Below are positions 34,603-57,222 of a DNA stretch of 64,000 bases, one piece after another (within the stretch, counting starts at the first letter, position 1; each line of letters starts with the position of its first letter). The stretch is from Ciona intestinalis (taxonomy: Eukaryota; Chordata; Ascidiacea; Phlebobranchia; Cionidae). The stretch covers positions 3,478,977 through 3,542,976 of the forward strand of contig NC_020167.2 in NCBI RefSeq assembly GCF_000224145.3. The letters run 5' to 3'. A model generated the notes under the pieces. It worked only from the letters and a program-made list of their open reading frames with translations, searched no databases and was not told where the DNA came from. The position numbers and the translations under genes were made by a program.

Positions 34603-37600
34603 CTATTCCTTTCGCTCTTCGTCATCTTGTTCCATTCTGCTCCGGATGGTAGTCCGCGATAAATCATCATACAAGCTCGCGGACTTTCGCTGCCCGATCA
34701 ATAGCCTCGCTGCTTCCGCATCACCGCCAGCCGTATCATTAAGTCCTCTGATTTGTCGGAGGACACCCGACAAAACGTCTCGGATCTCCTGATGCGCTTT
34801 CAGATTTTCATCCAAGGCAATAAGAAGCAAAAAGTAATCCTCCAGCTTCTCAGTCGTAATATGAGAGACGTCGCACTTGTAAAGAGGACGCTGAGGCTTC
34901 AGAGCATCCACGTTTACTCCTCCCCCTCCCATCGTACCATTCTCCAGGACTTCAGAGATGTGCACCAAACCAACATCCGGGACTTCATCTTCCTCTCCCT
35001 CGATCTCCAGCTTCTTGTTTTGTTTGTCTTGTTTACTTTCCAATGGCAAAGTGTCACGCTTCGACCGCTGTTCTTCCTGAGAAAGTAATCCAATTTAAAG
35101 TATATTAAACATGTTCGCCTTAACCGGCTCATAAAGCAGTGCAAATTAAATTATTGAACTTCTTTTCATAAGTAGGCTTAATCCGATGTTAGTGTTATTG
35201 GACTTATAGTAACGCTGTTATACTGTGACACTATTTAGCACGTAATATCCAAATATGCTCATTGTGTTTTAAACAATTAGTAACGGTTTATGGGGATCGC
35301 GAAGATACGGTTTTATAATAATTTTAATGTTCTTTGTTTACTACTAAATGGAACGAGACAATAGAATGAAAACGTGTCCCATCACCCCCCAGACTACGTA
35401 ATACAAATTCCTATTGCGTGCTAAAGCGTTAATTCGTAACAGAATATTAATATAAATGAGATACCGTTGGAAAGTAGATCCTATGTTTCCTGATCGTGGT
35501 TCTAACAATTAACAACGCTCGTTTAGAGTCCAGGATACACGGGTATATAATTCTTTTGTTTTTACCACCAAATAGGGAAACAGGAAAACAGAATGGAAAT
35601 GTCTAATCCTACTCTACCCCCAAAAAAATAAAAATAAAACTGCCCTTGCGTTGAACAAACAAATTTCAGGCATATAAAACAAATTCAAAACAAAAATACT
35701 TAATTTGTTTCAAATACCTTCATTTCTTTCATTGCTCGATCCAGATTGGTGGTTACCACAGCAACGATGAGGTTCGCAATGATAAATGCAGCCATGAGGA
35801 TGGTCAGGATGAAGAAGCAACAAGCAGATATGTAAGTGAACTTATCCTCCTCAGCGTACCTCTCAAAGTTGCGGAAGATTTGCATCCACCCATCCTACAG
35901 GTAAAACTTTAAATTTAAATATTACATTAATACCGACAGATTAGTTGCTTTTGATACGCTGCTTAATATAATGCCGCATTAAAAGCCGCGCTTAAATTAA
36001 TGTATAACTGCAGAGATAATATATTCTATATAGTATAGTAGCGTGGAGAAAGACGGGACACCTTTATCACGCATAATATTCAACTATCCTGATCGTGTTT
36101 TAAACAATTAACAATGGTTTATGGAAGTCGTCGAGATATAGTTTTATAATTCTTTGAATGTTCTGTGATGTTTATTACCAAGTGGGACGAGAAAATAGAA
36201 TGGAAAGGTGTCCCACCTTACCCCACTCTACTATATAGAGAGAAATGTATCATTATAGTATCATAATTTAGATATACTATTTTGTCATTGAAATGCATTT
36301 ATTAGTTTATTTATTAATTAAATGGCGTGAAAAAAAAACTATTATTACGATGTTTGCGGTTTTGTAAAATAACTATAGTAGGATGGGGGAAGATGGGACA
36401 CCTTTAGCACATAATATCCAAATGACCTGATCGTGTTTTAAACAATTAATAGCGCTCTATCGGAGTCGTGAGGATACGGTTTCATATTTCTTTGAATTTT
36501 CTTTGTTTACTGCCGAATGGGACAAAAAAATAAATTGAGAAGGTATCCCATCTTCTCCCACCCTACTATATCAAATTTAGTCGTTACAGATTTGGCATAC
36601 TTACACACTGCGCATATACACCCTATATTAGGCTATATATGCATTATATACACAAACAGTTCCATTTGATTTGATTTACCTGTGTAAAACAGACAAATAT
36701 AGAGAACATGCATTTGATGGGATCTCCAAAGTACTCGGGCACATACTTTCCAAACAACTTTACACCAACCACGCTGAGGACAACCATGAAGATAATTAGC
36801 AGCATCATAATGTTTGCCATGTCCGTCACCGACTAGAAAACAAAGTATGCTTATTCAAAACATACGTTTTTAACTATAGATTTAGAATACATTTAACATA
36901 TAGTACAACGGGGGGAAGATGGGACACTTTTAGCGCATATTATCTAAATATCCTGCTCTTGTTTTAAACAATAAACAGCGGTTCATGGGAGCCGTGAGAA
37001 TACAGTTTTGTAATGTTTTGAATGTTCTTTGTTTACTACCAAATGGGATGAAAAATGAGAATGAAAAGGTGTCCCATCTTCCCCCATGCTACTAATTGTA
37101 ATTATAGGCATAGTTTTTGTGGTCAGTCCTGTGTTAAGGAAAACGTATAAGTGTGTTTTTTTTAATTAAGTCCCTTATTTTGTCTAAAGGTTTCTGCTCG
37201 GTCTATAAAAGTCTAATATATTTGTAAACGAGTATTGTGATGCTTAAACAAATAAGGTTGCACGTTTGCGGGCTTTAGTTTTGTGTACATCATAAGTAGA
37301 ATAGACAAAACCCGCAAACATAAAATCAATTCATCGATCGACTCGGCGCTAATGGCGGTATTTATATAGTAAGGAAGCCGTAATTTCGTGCCATTATTTT
37401 TTGTGCCTAAGGCCATTGTCAAGCACCTAGAATTTAGCCCACATTTGCTCCACTACCCCAACCCCTGGAATCCCATTTAAGTCGTTCATGCGAGTGGATG
37501 CGACCGGTGCTGCCTCATCTCGCATTATCGACAACACACTCCCCAACTCCATCCGCGGCACCACATAGTCCAACCAACACCATGCACAACCCTCGAGTCA

Positions 37601-40600
37601 TGGACTGAGACTGCAGTATTGGACCAAATCTTGTGGCAGTATCTTAGACTAAATCTGTAACTCATGTCATCGACTTCTTTCATCGACACACCGCATCGCG
37701 GTCAGACACGTAGTTACCACACTTTTTCAACTTTGTGCATAATTTTTTGCTTTGGTTTAGCTTATAACTTGGACAACCCATTAGTGATTCAATCGTGTAC
37801 TCTTTGGTTACAATGCAAGCGCCTAAACCACTGAGCCACGGCGCCGAAAATTTCGTGTTACAAATATCCAAGAAAAAAGGAAGTAAACTAATCTTCGCAT
37901 ACCTGCATTATGGTTTCAACGACAAGAGAGAGACCTGTCAGTGAAGTAACGGTTTTCAAACTTCTAAATGCTCGAATTACTCTCAGAATCCGAAGCAACC
38001 TCGTGTTACTGAAGAAAGCAAGCCACGGTCCCAACTAAATGAAAGATTAACTTTGTTTAACGTAAATGTACATCAATATAAATGGAGAGGCGAATCATTT
38101 CTAAGCACCGCCATTAATGCTTCACGAAAGTTAATTTTGCCGTTTGCAGCATAAAAGAAATTTGGTTTTCCTAGAACAGGGGGGGGGAGACGGGACTTGA
38201 CGTAAGACGTGTCTTTTTTAAAAAATCTTCCATTCGTAGCCATTCAATGATGGGCGAAAAAATGTAACAGAATTATATGAAGGCAAATAATAAAATTTTA
38301 TTCTGGATACAAAAGTACAGCGATCTTTAATATTATAACCGGAAGACGTTTCCGTCGGATAACATCGTGTGCCCTGTCGTCTTGACAGGTATATAATATG
38401 AATTAGATCTACTATACATACGTGTAAAACAAATATGACGATGAAGTCTAGTAAGTTCCAGTAGTCCTTCCAAAATATAACAAAACCGCTGTACCACTTA
38501 AGGACGATCTCGCATATGAAGATGCCCATGATCAGGTTATCCACGAAAAAGAAGATATATGAATATGGGATAGCTATGGTTTCCACCGTTTGCAGGGCAA
38601 TGTGAAATGCGTTGATGCCGATCACGACAAAAATCATACCTGTAAAAACATGGATGGAATTATCTATCGCTTAATAAATGCATCTACATTCTTAGGCAAG
38701 GTTGCATTAATTATGCATTCAACCATATCCTACAGCAATTCCTGATCGTGTTTTTAACAATTATATCACGCTTTAAAGACACTGGGCTAAGGTTAAAAAT
38801 AGTTTTGTTATTGTTCTGTGCTTACTACCAAATGGGACGAAACAAAAGAATGAAAACATATTACATCTTATCTCACCCCACTATATATATCACTTTTCCG
38901 ATTAAAACTTATAAACTTGAAACGCTGAATTGCAAAGCTATCAGCAGTGCTGAACCGCATTAAATTGGCTTTTTGCGTTGAAAAAAAGATCTGGTTTTAA
39001 TGCAGGATAAAATGTTTTAATATCTTTTTGAAGGCACACAGTTACATGTTTTATGTAAATGGAAACGAAGTCGAAAAAGGTCAGCTACTATAAATATGCA
39101 ATCAGCCTGTTGAAATATGAGCGAATGAAGTAAATAAACAATTCATAAATTTCGTACTGTGCTGAATCGTAGCCCATTGCCGCCGATGCATTTACAACGC
39201 TATATCGCAATCCTTACACGTATCGTATATTATTCTTAAACGCATATCTCCCTAGTTACGATAGTGAGACCCGAGATGTGGAATACCTAATCGTGCCTAG
39301 AATCAACTGTCACCTGACGCCCAACACCATTAAATATTAAGCATGTGCCATTATGGCTGCTGGCCGCGTGCCAATGCACTTCACACAGTAAACTCATTTA
39401 TGCCATAAAAAAGGTTTATGTTGTAAATTATCTTGCTTATTAAAATGCAACCTCTGATGTATACCATCAGTACTTGTGCTTCAAACAAACCAAAGCATTT
39501 ACGCCAAATGAGCGGGCTGTATAATCAATCACCTGAAACCCACAAACTCATATAGTAGGGTAGGGAAAGATGGGACACCTTTTCACTATTTTCTCGACCC
39601 ATTTGGCATTAAACAAAAAGCATTTAAGGAATCATAAAACCCAATCCCCGCAATTTCCATGAACCCTTGTTAATTTTTTAGAACACGATCTGTATATTTG
39701 AAATGTGCTAAATATTTCCAATCTTCGTCCACCCTACTATATATAGTAGAGTTAATGCAGTAAAACTAGGATTTGCCTACACGCCTTGTTATTGCTGTCT
39801 ACAGGCTACGCAAATTAAAGCCAACTAAAACCACATACAAAATCGGTTCAATGTGAAGGTCGCACCATACAAGTAACAAGAACAAGTATGCACGCTTGTC
39901 AATCAAAGGGGTGGGCGTATTATCTTAATTGGTTTTGTCAGTCTCGATGTGGTCGCTGACTCGTCCCAGTACATAGGTCATTGTGTTAATATTTTATTAC
40001 CTTTTGGTTAGAGATTTCGTATATTACATTGTTTTCCAGCTTTTGCTGTGTAAAGTGAGTCGTGGGCAAGATTACTAATGGGTTCGCTGCTAATGCGATT
40101 CGTTTATACGATACAGGTTGACGAATGTGCTGTAATTCACTGGTACAAATTTACCGGTATACCCCACAAAAGAAATTGGAACCACGGCACTTTGCACAAT
40201 TTACATAAATCTTTAGCAAGCTTGTAAAGATGGACCTCAAGGTTCAATTTTTTCTTAACGTCAGTCAAAGCACAACAGCAACAATTTATATTTCAATACT
40301 TGCGCACTACTAACTGTATAGTGTTTTCGTACCTTTGAAATACACAGAATTCAAAACGAAAGCTACCATCATTGAAACAGATGCCGCAATGTCGTCATCG
40401 TCTTTTTCCGCTACTTCGTTGATATCAACTTCTACCTCGGCCAGTTGCTCTTGCAAGCCTTGCTGAAACGTCATTTAACAATTTTAAGTCAGCAATAGCC
40501 TATAATAGTCGATTGAAGGTGTTTATATATAAATTTATTTTAAATGTAAAAAAGTTGACGGTTGATATAAAATTGTAAATTTATTAGTTTCCGTTGATTA

Positions 40601-40834
40601 TCGAAAAAAGTATTTTTGTAATTGTGGAGATAGCCGTATACTATATACCTTTCGGTTTCTTCTAATTCTTTTATCTTCCTGTGATTCAAAGCAGAACCTC
40701 CTTGAAACATCTTGTTGGATCTCTTCTTCTTCTTCTTCTTCCTCAAAATGATTAGCAGCAGGAGAAGAGAGCAAATTGCTCACCTGTTGAGTTTTAATGA
40801 TGCTGCCAACCTTGGCTTGCCATTTTCTTGACAT
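34603..40834 (-). CDS. CATSPER4: Cation channel sperm-associated protein 4
   Basis: One of the four pore-forming subunits of the CatSper calcium channel of the sperm flagellum. Exons in transcript order: 40649-40834, 40333-40462, 38422-38639, 37903-38034, 36680-36832, 35718-35894, 34603-35076, giving 489 aa against 472 in human. The N-terminus has a run of eight Glu. S1 is around IFVVIGINAFHIAL, S2 and S3 follow in the same exon, and S4 is RLLRILRVIRAFRSLK with six basic residues at every third position. S5 is IMMLLIIFMVVLSVVGVKLF, the selectivity filter is FTQDGW (the CatSper TxDxW signature; human CatSper4 also has TQDGW), and S6 is FIIANLIVAVVTTNL. The C-terminal exon carries LIALDENLKAHQEIRDVL, matching a coiled segment of mammalian CatSper4 and separating it from CatSper1-3. 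Intron 5 splits the filter between TQ and DGW. The start is the first ATG of the frame. Confidence 0.94.
35217..35402 (+). mobile_element. MITE copy 18
   Basis: Core clear (AATGTTCTTTGTTTACTACTA), ends decayed. Confidence 0.65.
35458..35625 (+). mobile_element. MITE copy 19, diverged
   Basis: Follows copy 18 by ~55 bp in the same orientation; recognisable from CCTGATCGTGGTTCTAACAA on. Confidence 0.55.
36034..36238 (+). mobile_element. MITE copy 20
   Basis: Left AGTAGCGTGGAGAAAGACGG, right CTTACCCCACTCTACTATAT. Confidence 0.8.
36373..36572 (+). mobile_element. MITE copy 21
   Basis: Left TATAGTAGGATGGGGGAAGA, right CTCCCACCCTACTATAT. Confidence 0.8.
36899..37093 (+). mobile_element. MITE copy 22
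   Basis: Left GGGGGGAAGATGGGACACTT, right GTCCCATCTTCCCCCATGC; the outermost bases are altered. Confidence 0.75.
37758..37845 (-). repeat. SINE fragment, 5' part
   Basis: Reverse-strand head (CACTGAGCCACGGCGCC) and part of the middle, in a CATSPER4 intron. Confidence 0.6.
38175..38212 (+). mobile_element. MITE fragment 23 (left end only)
   Basis: GGGGGGGGGAGACGGGACTT resembles a left terminal repeat without a core. Confidence 0.3.
38735..38888 (+). mobile_element. MITE copy 24, left end missing
   Basis: Starts in the core (CCTGATCGTGTTTTTAACAA) and ends CTCACCCCACTATATAT. Confidence 0.65.
39550..39745 (-). mobile_element. MITE copy 25
   Basis: TATAGTAGGGTAGGGAAAGA to TCCACCCTACTATATAT, in CATSPER4 intron 2. 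Confidence 0.8.
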
Positions 40835-41920
40835 TTTTTTAGGATTTTAGCAATTTTATACTTGTTTAACAACTTGGTTACAAATAACAAAAATAATTAA
40901 TTATGACGTTTGTGATCATTGTTTTTAATAATGTTTATTGTTTGCATTCAGGGAAATCTCAGCTGCTAAGAATTCAGCTGCTAAGAATATTCTGTAAAGT
41001 TGTGTAAACATTTACCTACCAGCACTAAATCTTACACATATGGTCATTTTGCAAGTAATTGTGTATATGTTCTTCAGATATAGATTTTAGCTTATAGCCT
41101 ACTCTAAATGTACAGCGGGCGGGCACTTAAATCGTTGCTTTTTTGAAAAACATGGTCATAAGTTTAGGTTCAACTATAATTGATGGTTTAACATGTTTAT
41201 ACTTTATAGTATCTTGCAGGTCTTCGCGACACCATTTCAAGTTATAGCTAAATCCTCATGCTTGCTCGTTCAAACAACCTTTTTTCGTGGTATCAGAGTT
41301 GGGGTGAGTGCTCGCTGTTTTGTAATTTTTTTTTTACGAAAAAAAGTTTTAAAAACTAGAACAGTTAAATAGCTTTATGTTTATATATAAATCTGTTGTT
41401 TTGTGAATATAGAAAAAGCGGCTTCGCAGGCAGGTTCAGTGATCATGTGTCTTCGGCTGAATACCCACTTCTCCCAGGCACTATATGTCCCTTAATTATA
41501 CATGTTATGTGGTAAGGTGTACATTATTCATTCCTAATGCTATCCGCCGATACGACCGACGAAGGTGCTTCAGTTATAACGTGGAAAAATATCCGTGACG
41601 TCGCAGCTCGATAGAAATTAGATTTACAAATGAGTAGCCACTGGCCAACTCTTGGCCACTGCGTCCGTACGTTATACTTGCCAGCGCTCTCTCCAGTTTT
41701 GAATATTCAGATTTCTTAAAATATACAATTCGTCTTTGGCAGTAAATCGTAAGTTAGGATCTTATTTTAAAGTGCGTAATCTTTTGGAAACTCTTCAATG
41801 GTATATCTATCAGATGGTTTCTACTAGAACCACCCACGTCTGTAAGTATAGCGGTATAGATGTGTAGTATAAAGAATTTTCGTAATGAAGCCGCACATTT
41901 TAACAAAGTTTAAGTCAGCT

Positions 41921-41967
41921 CATGGCCTACTCAATGCATGGCCTACTCAATGTATTGAGAAGGCCAT
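41921..41967. repeat. Direct repeat plus hairpin between CATSPER4 and TRPC
   Basis: CATGGCCTACTCAATG occurs twice in tandem (41921-41952). The second copy pairs with ATTGAGAAGGCCAT (41954-41967) to form a 14-bp stem with one mismatch and a 2-nt loop. Confidence 0.8.
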
Positions 41968-42220
41968 GGTCAGCTACAGATTTTTTAATTTGTTTGCGGT
42001 TAGTATGGGTTGTGGTTGTTTTTATGAACCATGGTAAACTTGTTGCGCGCTTTTACCAATCGGAATATTGGATTAGGTGTCATTGGATTTAATGGGAACG
42101 TAGCCGCTGGAATCGCAGTGGAACTAAAGGACGATTTATTGATCAAACTAATTGTGGGAAAAACGCATTGGGTTGGCTTAGCGTTGTAGGATCAGCGCAC
42201 TCTATTCTTTTAGTAGAGTT

Positions 42221-42270
42221 NNNNNNNNNNNNNNNNNNNNNNNNNNNNNNNNNNNNNNNNNNNNNNNNNN
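42221..42270. other. Assembly gap of 50 N
   Basis: Fifty undetermined bases; the true length may differ. It lies just before the first visible TRPC exon and may conceal the missing 5' coding exon(s). Confidence 0.99.
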
Positions 42271-42356
42271 CCAACATATTTTTCAACCGAAATGCTGTAA
42301 ACCAAACAGGCGACGATTTTTTTCTCCTTTAATAAAACTATACATCATTTATACAG

Positions 42357-52380
<10,024 letters not shown>

Positions 52381-54351
52381 AGAAAATAATCTGGTCTCAA
52401 AAATTATACTGTAACACGTTTATTACTTCTGACTTTTCTCATGTCATTATAGTACGTTGAATTTTTTATTACTATATTTTGGCAAACGTGTTGTTTATCG
52501 TGCGTTTGAACCAACAAAGAACTATTTGAAATGATCTTTGAAAAAGGCAATTTCTACAAAAATATTTTCCCAATCTGACGTTTTTAAATGAAAAGTAAAG
52601 CCAACAATTTTTTTTTTAATGACATTGGAATATAACATTTCTACAAACATATTTTCACAATCGGACGTTTTTAAATCAAAAGTTATTAAATATATTTATA
52701 GATCCAATAACGTAAATTATATTTAGCGCGTAGATTACAACACAAAAAAAGCAAAAATAAAAAACGGTAACAAAATTATAAAAATTGTTATAAGCGACAA
52801 AACGTCTTTTAAACACGTTTACTTATTAAAAGCCATATTCACAATCAATGTTTAAAAATAGTGTCGAGCTCATCTTTAGGTCTTAAGGTTGTGTTGTTTT
52901 CAGCCTGTCAGTGCAATATACAGATATGTGGAACTCGTCGTCTGCGTAATCTTGACGTATGACGTCATCAGAGCTCAGACACGAATATGCGACCACCAGC
53001 CACAATGCGTCTAACTTGTAAACAGTTTGCTTGTTCATGCGTTCAAGTTGTATGGAATAGATACAAACTGCAACTCAAATGCTCTACACTTATGAACCAT
53101 TTGTACAGGTGTTTTGCTAATGTGTTTTATACGTGCTGTGGTTAACACTGAATGGTACAAGATGTAAATAGCAGTGGTGAAGTATTGTTCGAGTAACGTT
53201 TGTACTATTAGTTTAGATTTGCAAAGTTTCAACCACTTTAAGACCAATTTACTTTCAGAATAAATCGCACTCCCCTTTGTAATAAAATAATTCAAAGTTC
53301 GCCCACAAGCGTCTATTTGTTGTTTTTCTATAGATATTTTCGAAGTATAAAGCTTTCAAGTTTTTCTGTTAAATAGTTTCAGAAGCAATATCAGGTCTAA
53401 CTTTTTGTTAAAAAATAAAAATTAGTATGTTAACTGCGCATTGTAAAGGTATTCCTTCGACTACAACGCAAGCACTATGAGCCGTTGTTCAAGTGGGTTT
53501 CAAGAACACTTCTCTCGCTTAGTTTCCTTTTTTCTAAAACATGTTTAGTATAGGGGGTTCCCCTAACACGCAGGAATATAACGTTCGCCCTCTCTCGTTT
53601 TGTTCTTTTTTATGTTTGTCAGTTGCGTCTTTAACTTCTCTGAACAGTAATAACCGTACAGTCGATTTTAAGCACCGCAGTTGTCTTGGGACTATTATGC
53701 TTAGTTATGATGAGCGTGCAGTACAGTCGGACTTGTTAGGGTAGGATTATTACAAAGTCAGCTAATATAAAAGTTCAGGTTCCGAATATATGTTAGCGCT
53801 GACCAATATTTGTCACTCGTGCTTTGTTCTATTGTTTAAGTCGTAATGTTTACATAGCTCTTATGTCATGTATGCGCGTATGACCGGCTATTAATAAACA
53901 AAAAGTTTCTATTTTTAATATAATCTTAGCCATTCAAGATAGCTTAAAGTAGATCATGACTAAATATACATAAGTTAGCATATAAATTTAGATATCGGTT
54001 TAGTTAGTTCTATTACAATTAAATTACCAATAAAATCCCAGGTATCTAGTATGTAAAGTCAATCTTCACTGTAAAATTTGCAATAAAAGCGTAAGGTCCT
54101 AGGGGTAATGTTTGTGTTCATTGCATAGGGGGCTCAGGATTCGTGTTTTGAGGCGGAATTTTTCTTTAGCCCCAAATAAAGTATATAGGTACCCATAATA
54201 ATATATGCATTTCTGTAATGTATTTCAACTAACATATACACTTTTTTATAAGGATTAACATCAAGTTTTATCACAAGAGAATGTATAATCGGACAATACA
54301 TGATATTTGCCAACTTTGAACTAAAGTTAAGTCAAAGCTCAAGAAAAAGAA
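52381..54351. other. Intergenic region TRPC / INTS12
   Basis: AT-rich, without SINE or MITE copies. The only structure seen is an imperfect ~50 bp direct repeat (about 52549-52598 and 52632-52682, sharing CAAT-GACGTTTTTAAAT words). No coding sequence is supported. Confidence 0.55.
52549..52682. repeat. Imperfect ~50-bp direct repeat downstream of TRPC
   Basis: TTTCTACAAAAATATTTTCC and TTTCTACAAACATATTTTCA head the two copies; each continues through GACGTTTTTAAAT. Confidence 0.8.
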
Positions 54352-57222
54352 ATGAATTCTAATAATGTGGATTTGGATCCAATTCTTATTAAAGCTCTCG
54401 GTTATTTCTGGTCCAAGAGTTTTGATTCAAATGCCAAGATCAAAGAAATGTTGGAGGAATCTGTTGAAAAAGCAAATCGGTTGGTTTTATAAAAAAATTG
54501 TTAATTTCCGTTTCTAAATATGCCAAGTAGGTTATGGTGGCTTTGTTGAAATAGTAAATCAAGCAAGTTGCGGTACATTCATTCATATTTCTAGTTGGTC
54601 TTTAAGTTCTTATTGATAATTGTACTCCTAGCAATAAAGTTACGATTTAACAATAAAGTTAAATTATTATATAACTTGAAACTATATTAAAGTTATAAAA
54701 ACTACCCAGTAACTATGTTGTTTTTGCTTGTTTTAAAGTTAATTCTAAATTCACTTTATCCCAAGCTCTTTGGAAAATTTTTACCGTTTCTAACTCCTGT
54801 GTGCTGTGTCAGAATTTATCCATTGCAAAATTTTTTCCTTGCAAATCTGCCCAATTTTAGTAAATTGGAAGAAAATTTTTGTTTAGGATTTGACCTAATT
54901 AATATTGTAATATTTTGCTCCAATAATCAACGTAAAAGCCTAAACCCGCTCAAAAAATATTTTCTTTAGATATATACGAAAAGAATATGAATATATATAT
55001 ATAATAGCCCATACATTTTTATGTTTTTTATGTTAAACTTGTGGTATATTAAGTTCTACTTATTTTAATATAAATTTTAATTAAATGCAGCAGCACATTT
55101 CATTTTACTTAATGAGCTGTAAATTAATCTAACAGGCATGACAATAACAAAGAACCTAATGCCATGGTAAAAGGCTTGGTAAAACCAAACAAAGTAAACA
55201 ACTCTTCCAATGATTTTCGAAGGAAAGAAAAAGAATTTGCACAAAAACGGCAATTTGAAAAGGTAAGGAACTTATTTTTATGCTTACCAGTAACTGGATT
55301 ATTATAACGTATATGGCAATCTGACATGATCAAAATTTTGCATTTCAGGTTCAAAAGGATCTGGAAGACTTAAACAGTGAAATTTCAAAGAGATCCCATC
55401 TTGACAGTTCTTCACCTTCCGGAACCTCATCTTCCTCTAGCAGTCTTCCTGCATCCAAGCACAACTCCCCTGCAAATGAGGTCCTTGGACAGAAGAGCAA
55501 TTTTGGGAAGTCTTCCCCCATGACCTCAACTTCACCCGATGATTTTGAATTGGAAATGGAAGGTCTATCATGTGCTATATGCAAGTAAGATTGAAAATTA
55601 TGTCAAAAGGAATGTCAGCAATTTACTCTTTAATGTTGTAATTATAGTAAGGTCAAGGCGTATATGTGTTATATCACTGATTTTGTTTCTATTATATATG
55701 TATGTTTTTCAACTTTCAAAATGCCACTTTTAAGTGTTCCTTATGCTTTAATAAAGATTTTAGATTAGAATAATATATTTTAAACAGCTCTTAGCATACT
55801 GCGTAGAAGCATAGGCTATTAAATTTATACTAATTTGCTGTTTCCTTTTTTAATTCCAGTGATATGACCGTCGGTTCTGGGAATCAGTTAGTTGAGTGCC
55901 ACGAATGTCATAATCTCTTCCACCAGGTTGGTATTTCATAAACTATTTTTTGAATTTTTTTCGCCTAATATTAAAAATCTAATATGAAGCTGCTATTGTT
56001 GCTGTTTTAAAACTGCCTAATTGTTGTTAAGTTGTTGTAGCATTAACTCACTTTGTTGTAAATAACTGTTTAAATTTGTGATTAGGAATGTCACCAACCC
56101 CACATAAGTGATCAGTATGTGAATGACCCACGTTGTATATGGAACTGTGCGCATTGTAAGCGGAACATGAAAAAACAAGCAAAACACAATTCTGTCAAAA
56201 CTCCAACCATAAATCTAGGTAAGATTTTTGGGAATTTATTATTCAAAGAAAATAGTTTAAATTATACTTTTAAACTTAATTGTGCTTTAGTTTCGTATTG
56301 TACTATTGTTGCTACTAAATTTTAAACAAAAAATAAAATATTAATTTCACCTAATGCTTAATTTCTATTTCAGTAAATCCAATGGACTTGTTCCGGGATA
56401 AGACAGGAAACGGAAATGGAGAGGGAAAAAATCCGAACTTAGTTACTCCATTTAAAAGATCGGAAGTAAAGGTAGACCATGTTTTCATTGTACACATTGT
56501 TCACTGCAGAAATTAAGTTTCATTGTTCTGCATGTTTTCTTTGGGAACTTGCAAGTGTTTACCTTTAATAAGTTAAAAAACATTGTACTAAAACAATAAT
56601 CTTGTCATCTTTTAATTTTTTTATATTTTAGCCAACTGTTACATCAGCAAATGCTGGTGCATCAATGTCAGGATGGGCAGCGCTCAGTAGAAAACCAATT
56701 TCATCTACAAACAAAAAGGAAACCTCTAAACCTTCAGAAGCTAGAACTGAACCGAGTAATCTAAAATCAAAGGACAAAGTAAAAAATGCAGTGAAAAATT
56801 CTGCAAAGCACACAACCTCAAAACTTTTAGAAAATGATGCATGGGCTGAAGCGCTTGGAGCTAAGGGTTCATCTAATTCCAACAACACCCATGTAAAACC
56901 AACTGCCACCAACTCTAAACCAACCTCAAATGCAACCACTAATTCAACCAACCCCAAATCCGGTATATCTCTATCCTCAGTGCCTTGGCTTAGTGGTTCT
57001 GTCAATTCACATAGCGCCTTTAAACCTGTAGTTTCAAAATCTGGATCCATGCCTTCTAGTAAAGGGGCATTTCCAAAAGCCTCTGCTTCATCCCCTTTGC
57101 ATGGGAAAGGTAACTCTACAAAAAGTCCTTCCAGCCAGCCTGGTGATACAGCAGCCAAACGGCTGCAAATGTCTAAGAAAAAAGCAGCAGCAAAAATTCA
57201 ACAGAAGCGTGCGCGGGTATAG
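54352..57222 (+). CDS. INTS12: Integrator complex subunit 12
   Basis: PHD-finger subunit of Integrator, the nuclear complex that cleaves snRNA 3' ends and attenuates Pol II. Exons: 54352-54479, 55136-55262, 55349-55584, 55860-55926, 56086-56218, 56374-56471, 56632-57222; 459 aa against 462 in human. The N-terminal helix [19 protein letters not shown], which in other species binds Integrator partners, is conserved. A Ser-rich linker leads to the PHD finger at about residues 160-210 with all eight ligands: CAIC, CHEC, HQEC and CAHC. The [16 protein letters not shown] core is nearly identical to human. A basic C-terminus ([20 protein letters not shown]) also matches. Introns cut the PHD finger twice, after CAIC and before ECHQ. 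The start is the first ATG, giving [11 protein letters not shown]. Confidence 0.95.

Larger units (their letters stand above)
40835..42356. other. Divergent intergenic region CATSPER4 / TRPC, with gap
   Basis: Between the CATSPER4 start and the first visible TRPC exon. It should contain both promoters. It holds a direct repeat and hairpin at 41921-41967 and a 50-N gap at 42221-42270. I searched both strands for the expected TRPC N-terminal ankyrin exon (an ALQLAVxNEHLEV-like block) and did not find it. Confidence 0.5.

Noticed and set aside
34753-35088. Plus-strand 111-codon frame opposite the CATSPER4 last exon
   Set aside because: Antisense of a well-supported coding exon, with no independent evidence.
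53541-53744. 67-codon frame between TRPC and INTS12
   Set aside because: Low-complexity Ser/Cys/Leu composition, no start context or homology; likely chance.
56628-57158. 176-codon minus-strand frame opposite INTS12 exon 7
   Set aside because: Antisense shadow caused by the Ser/Lys-rich codon pattern of the real exon.
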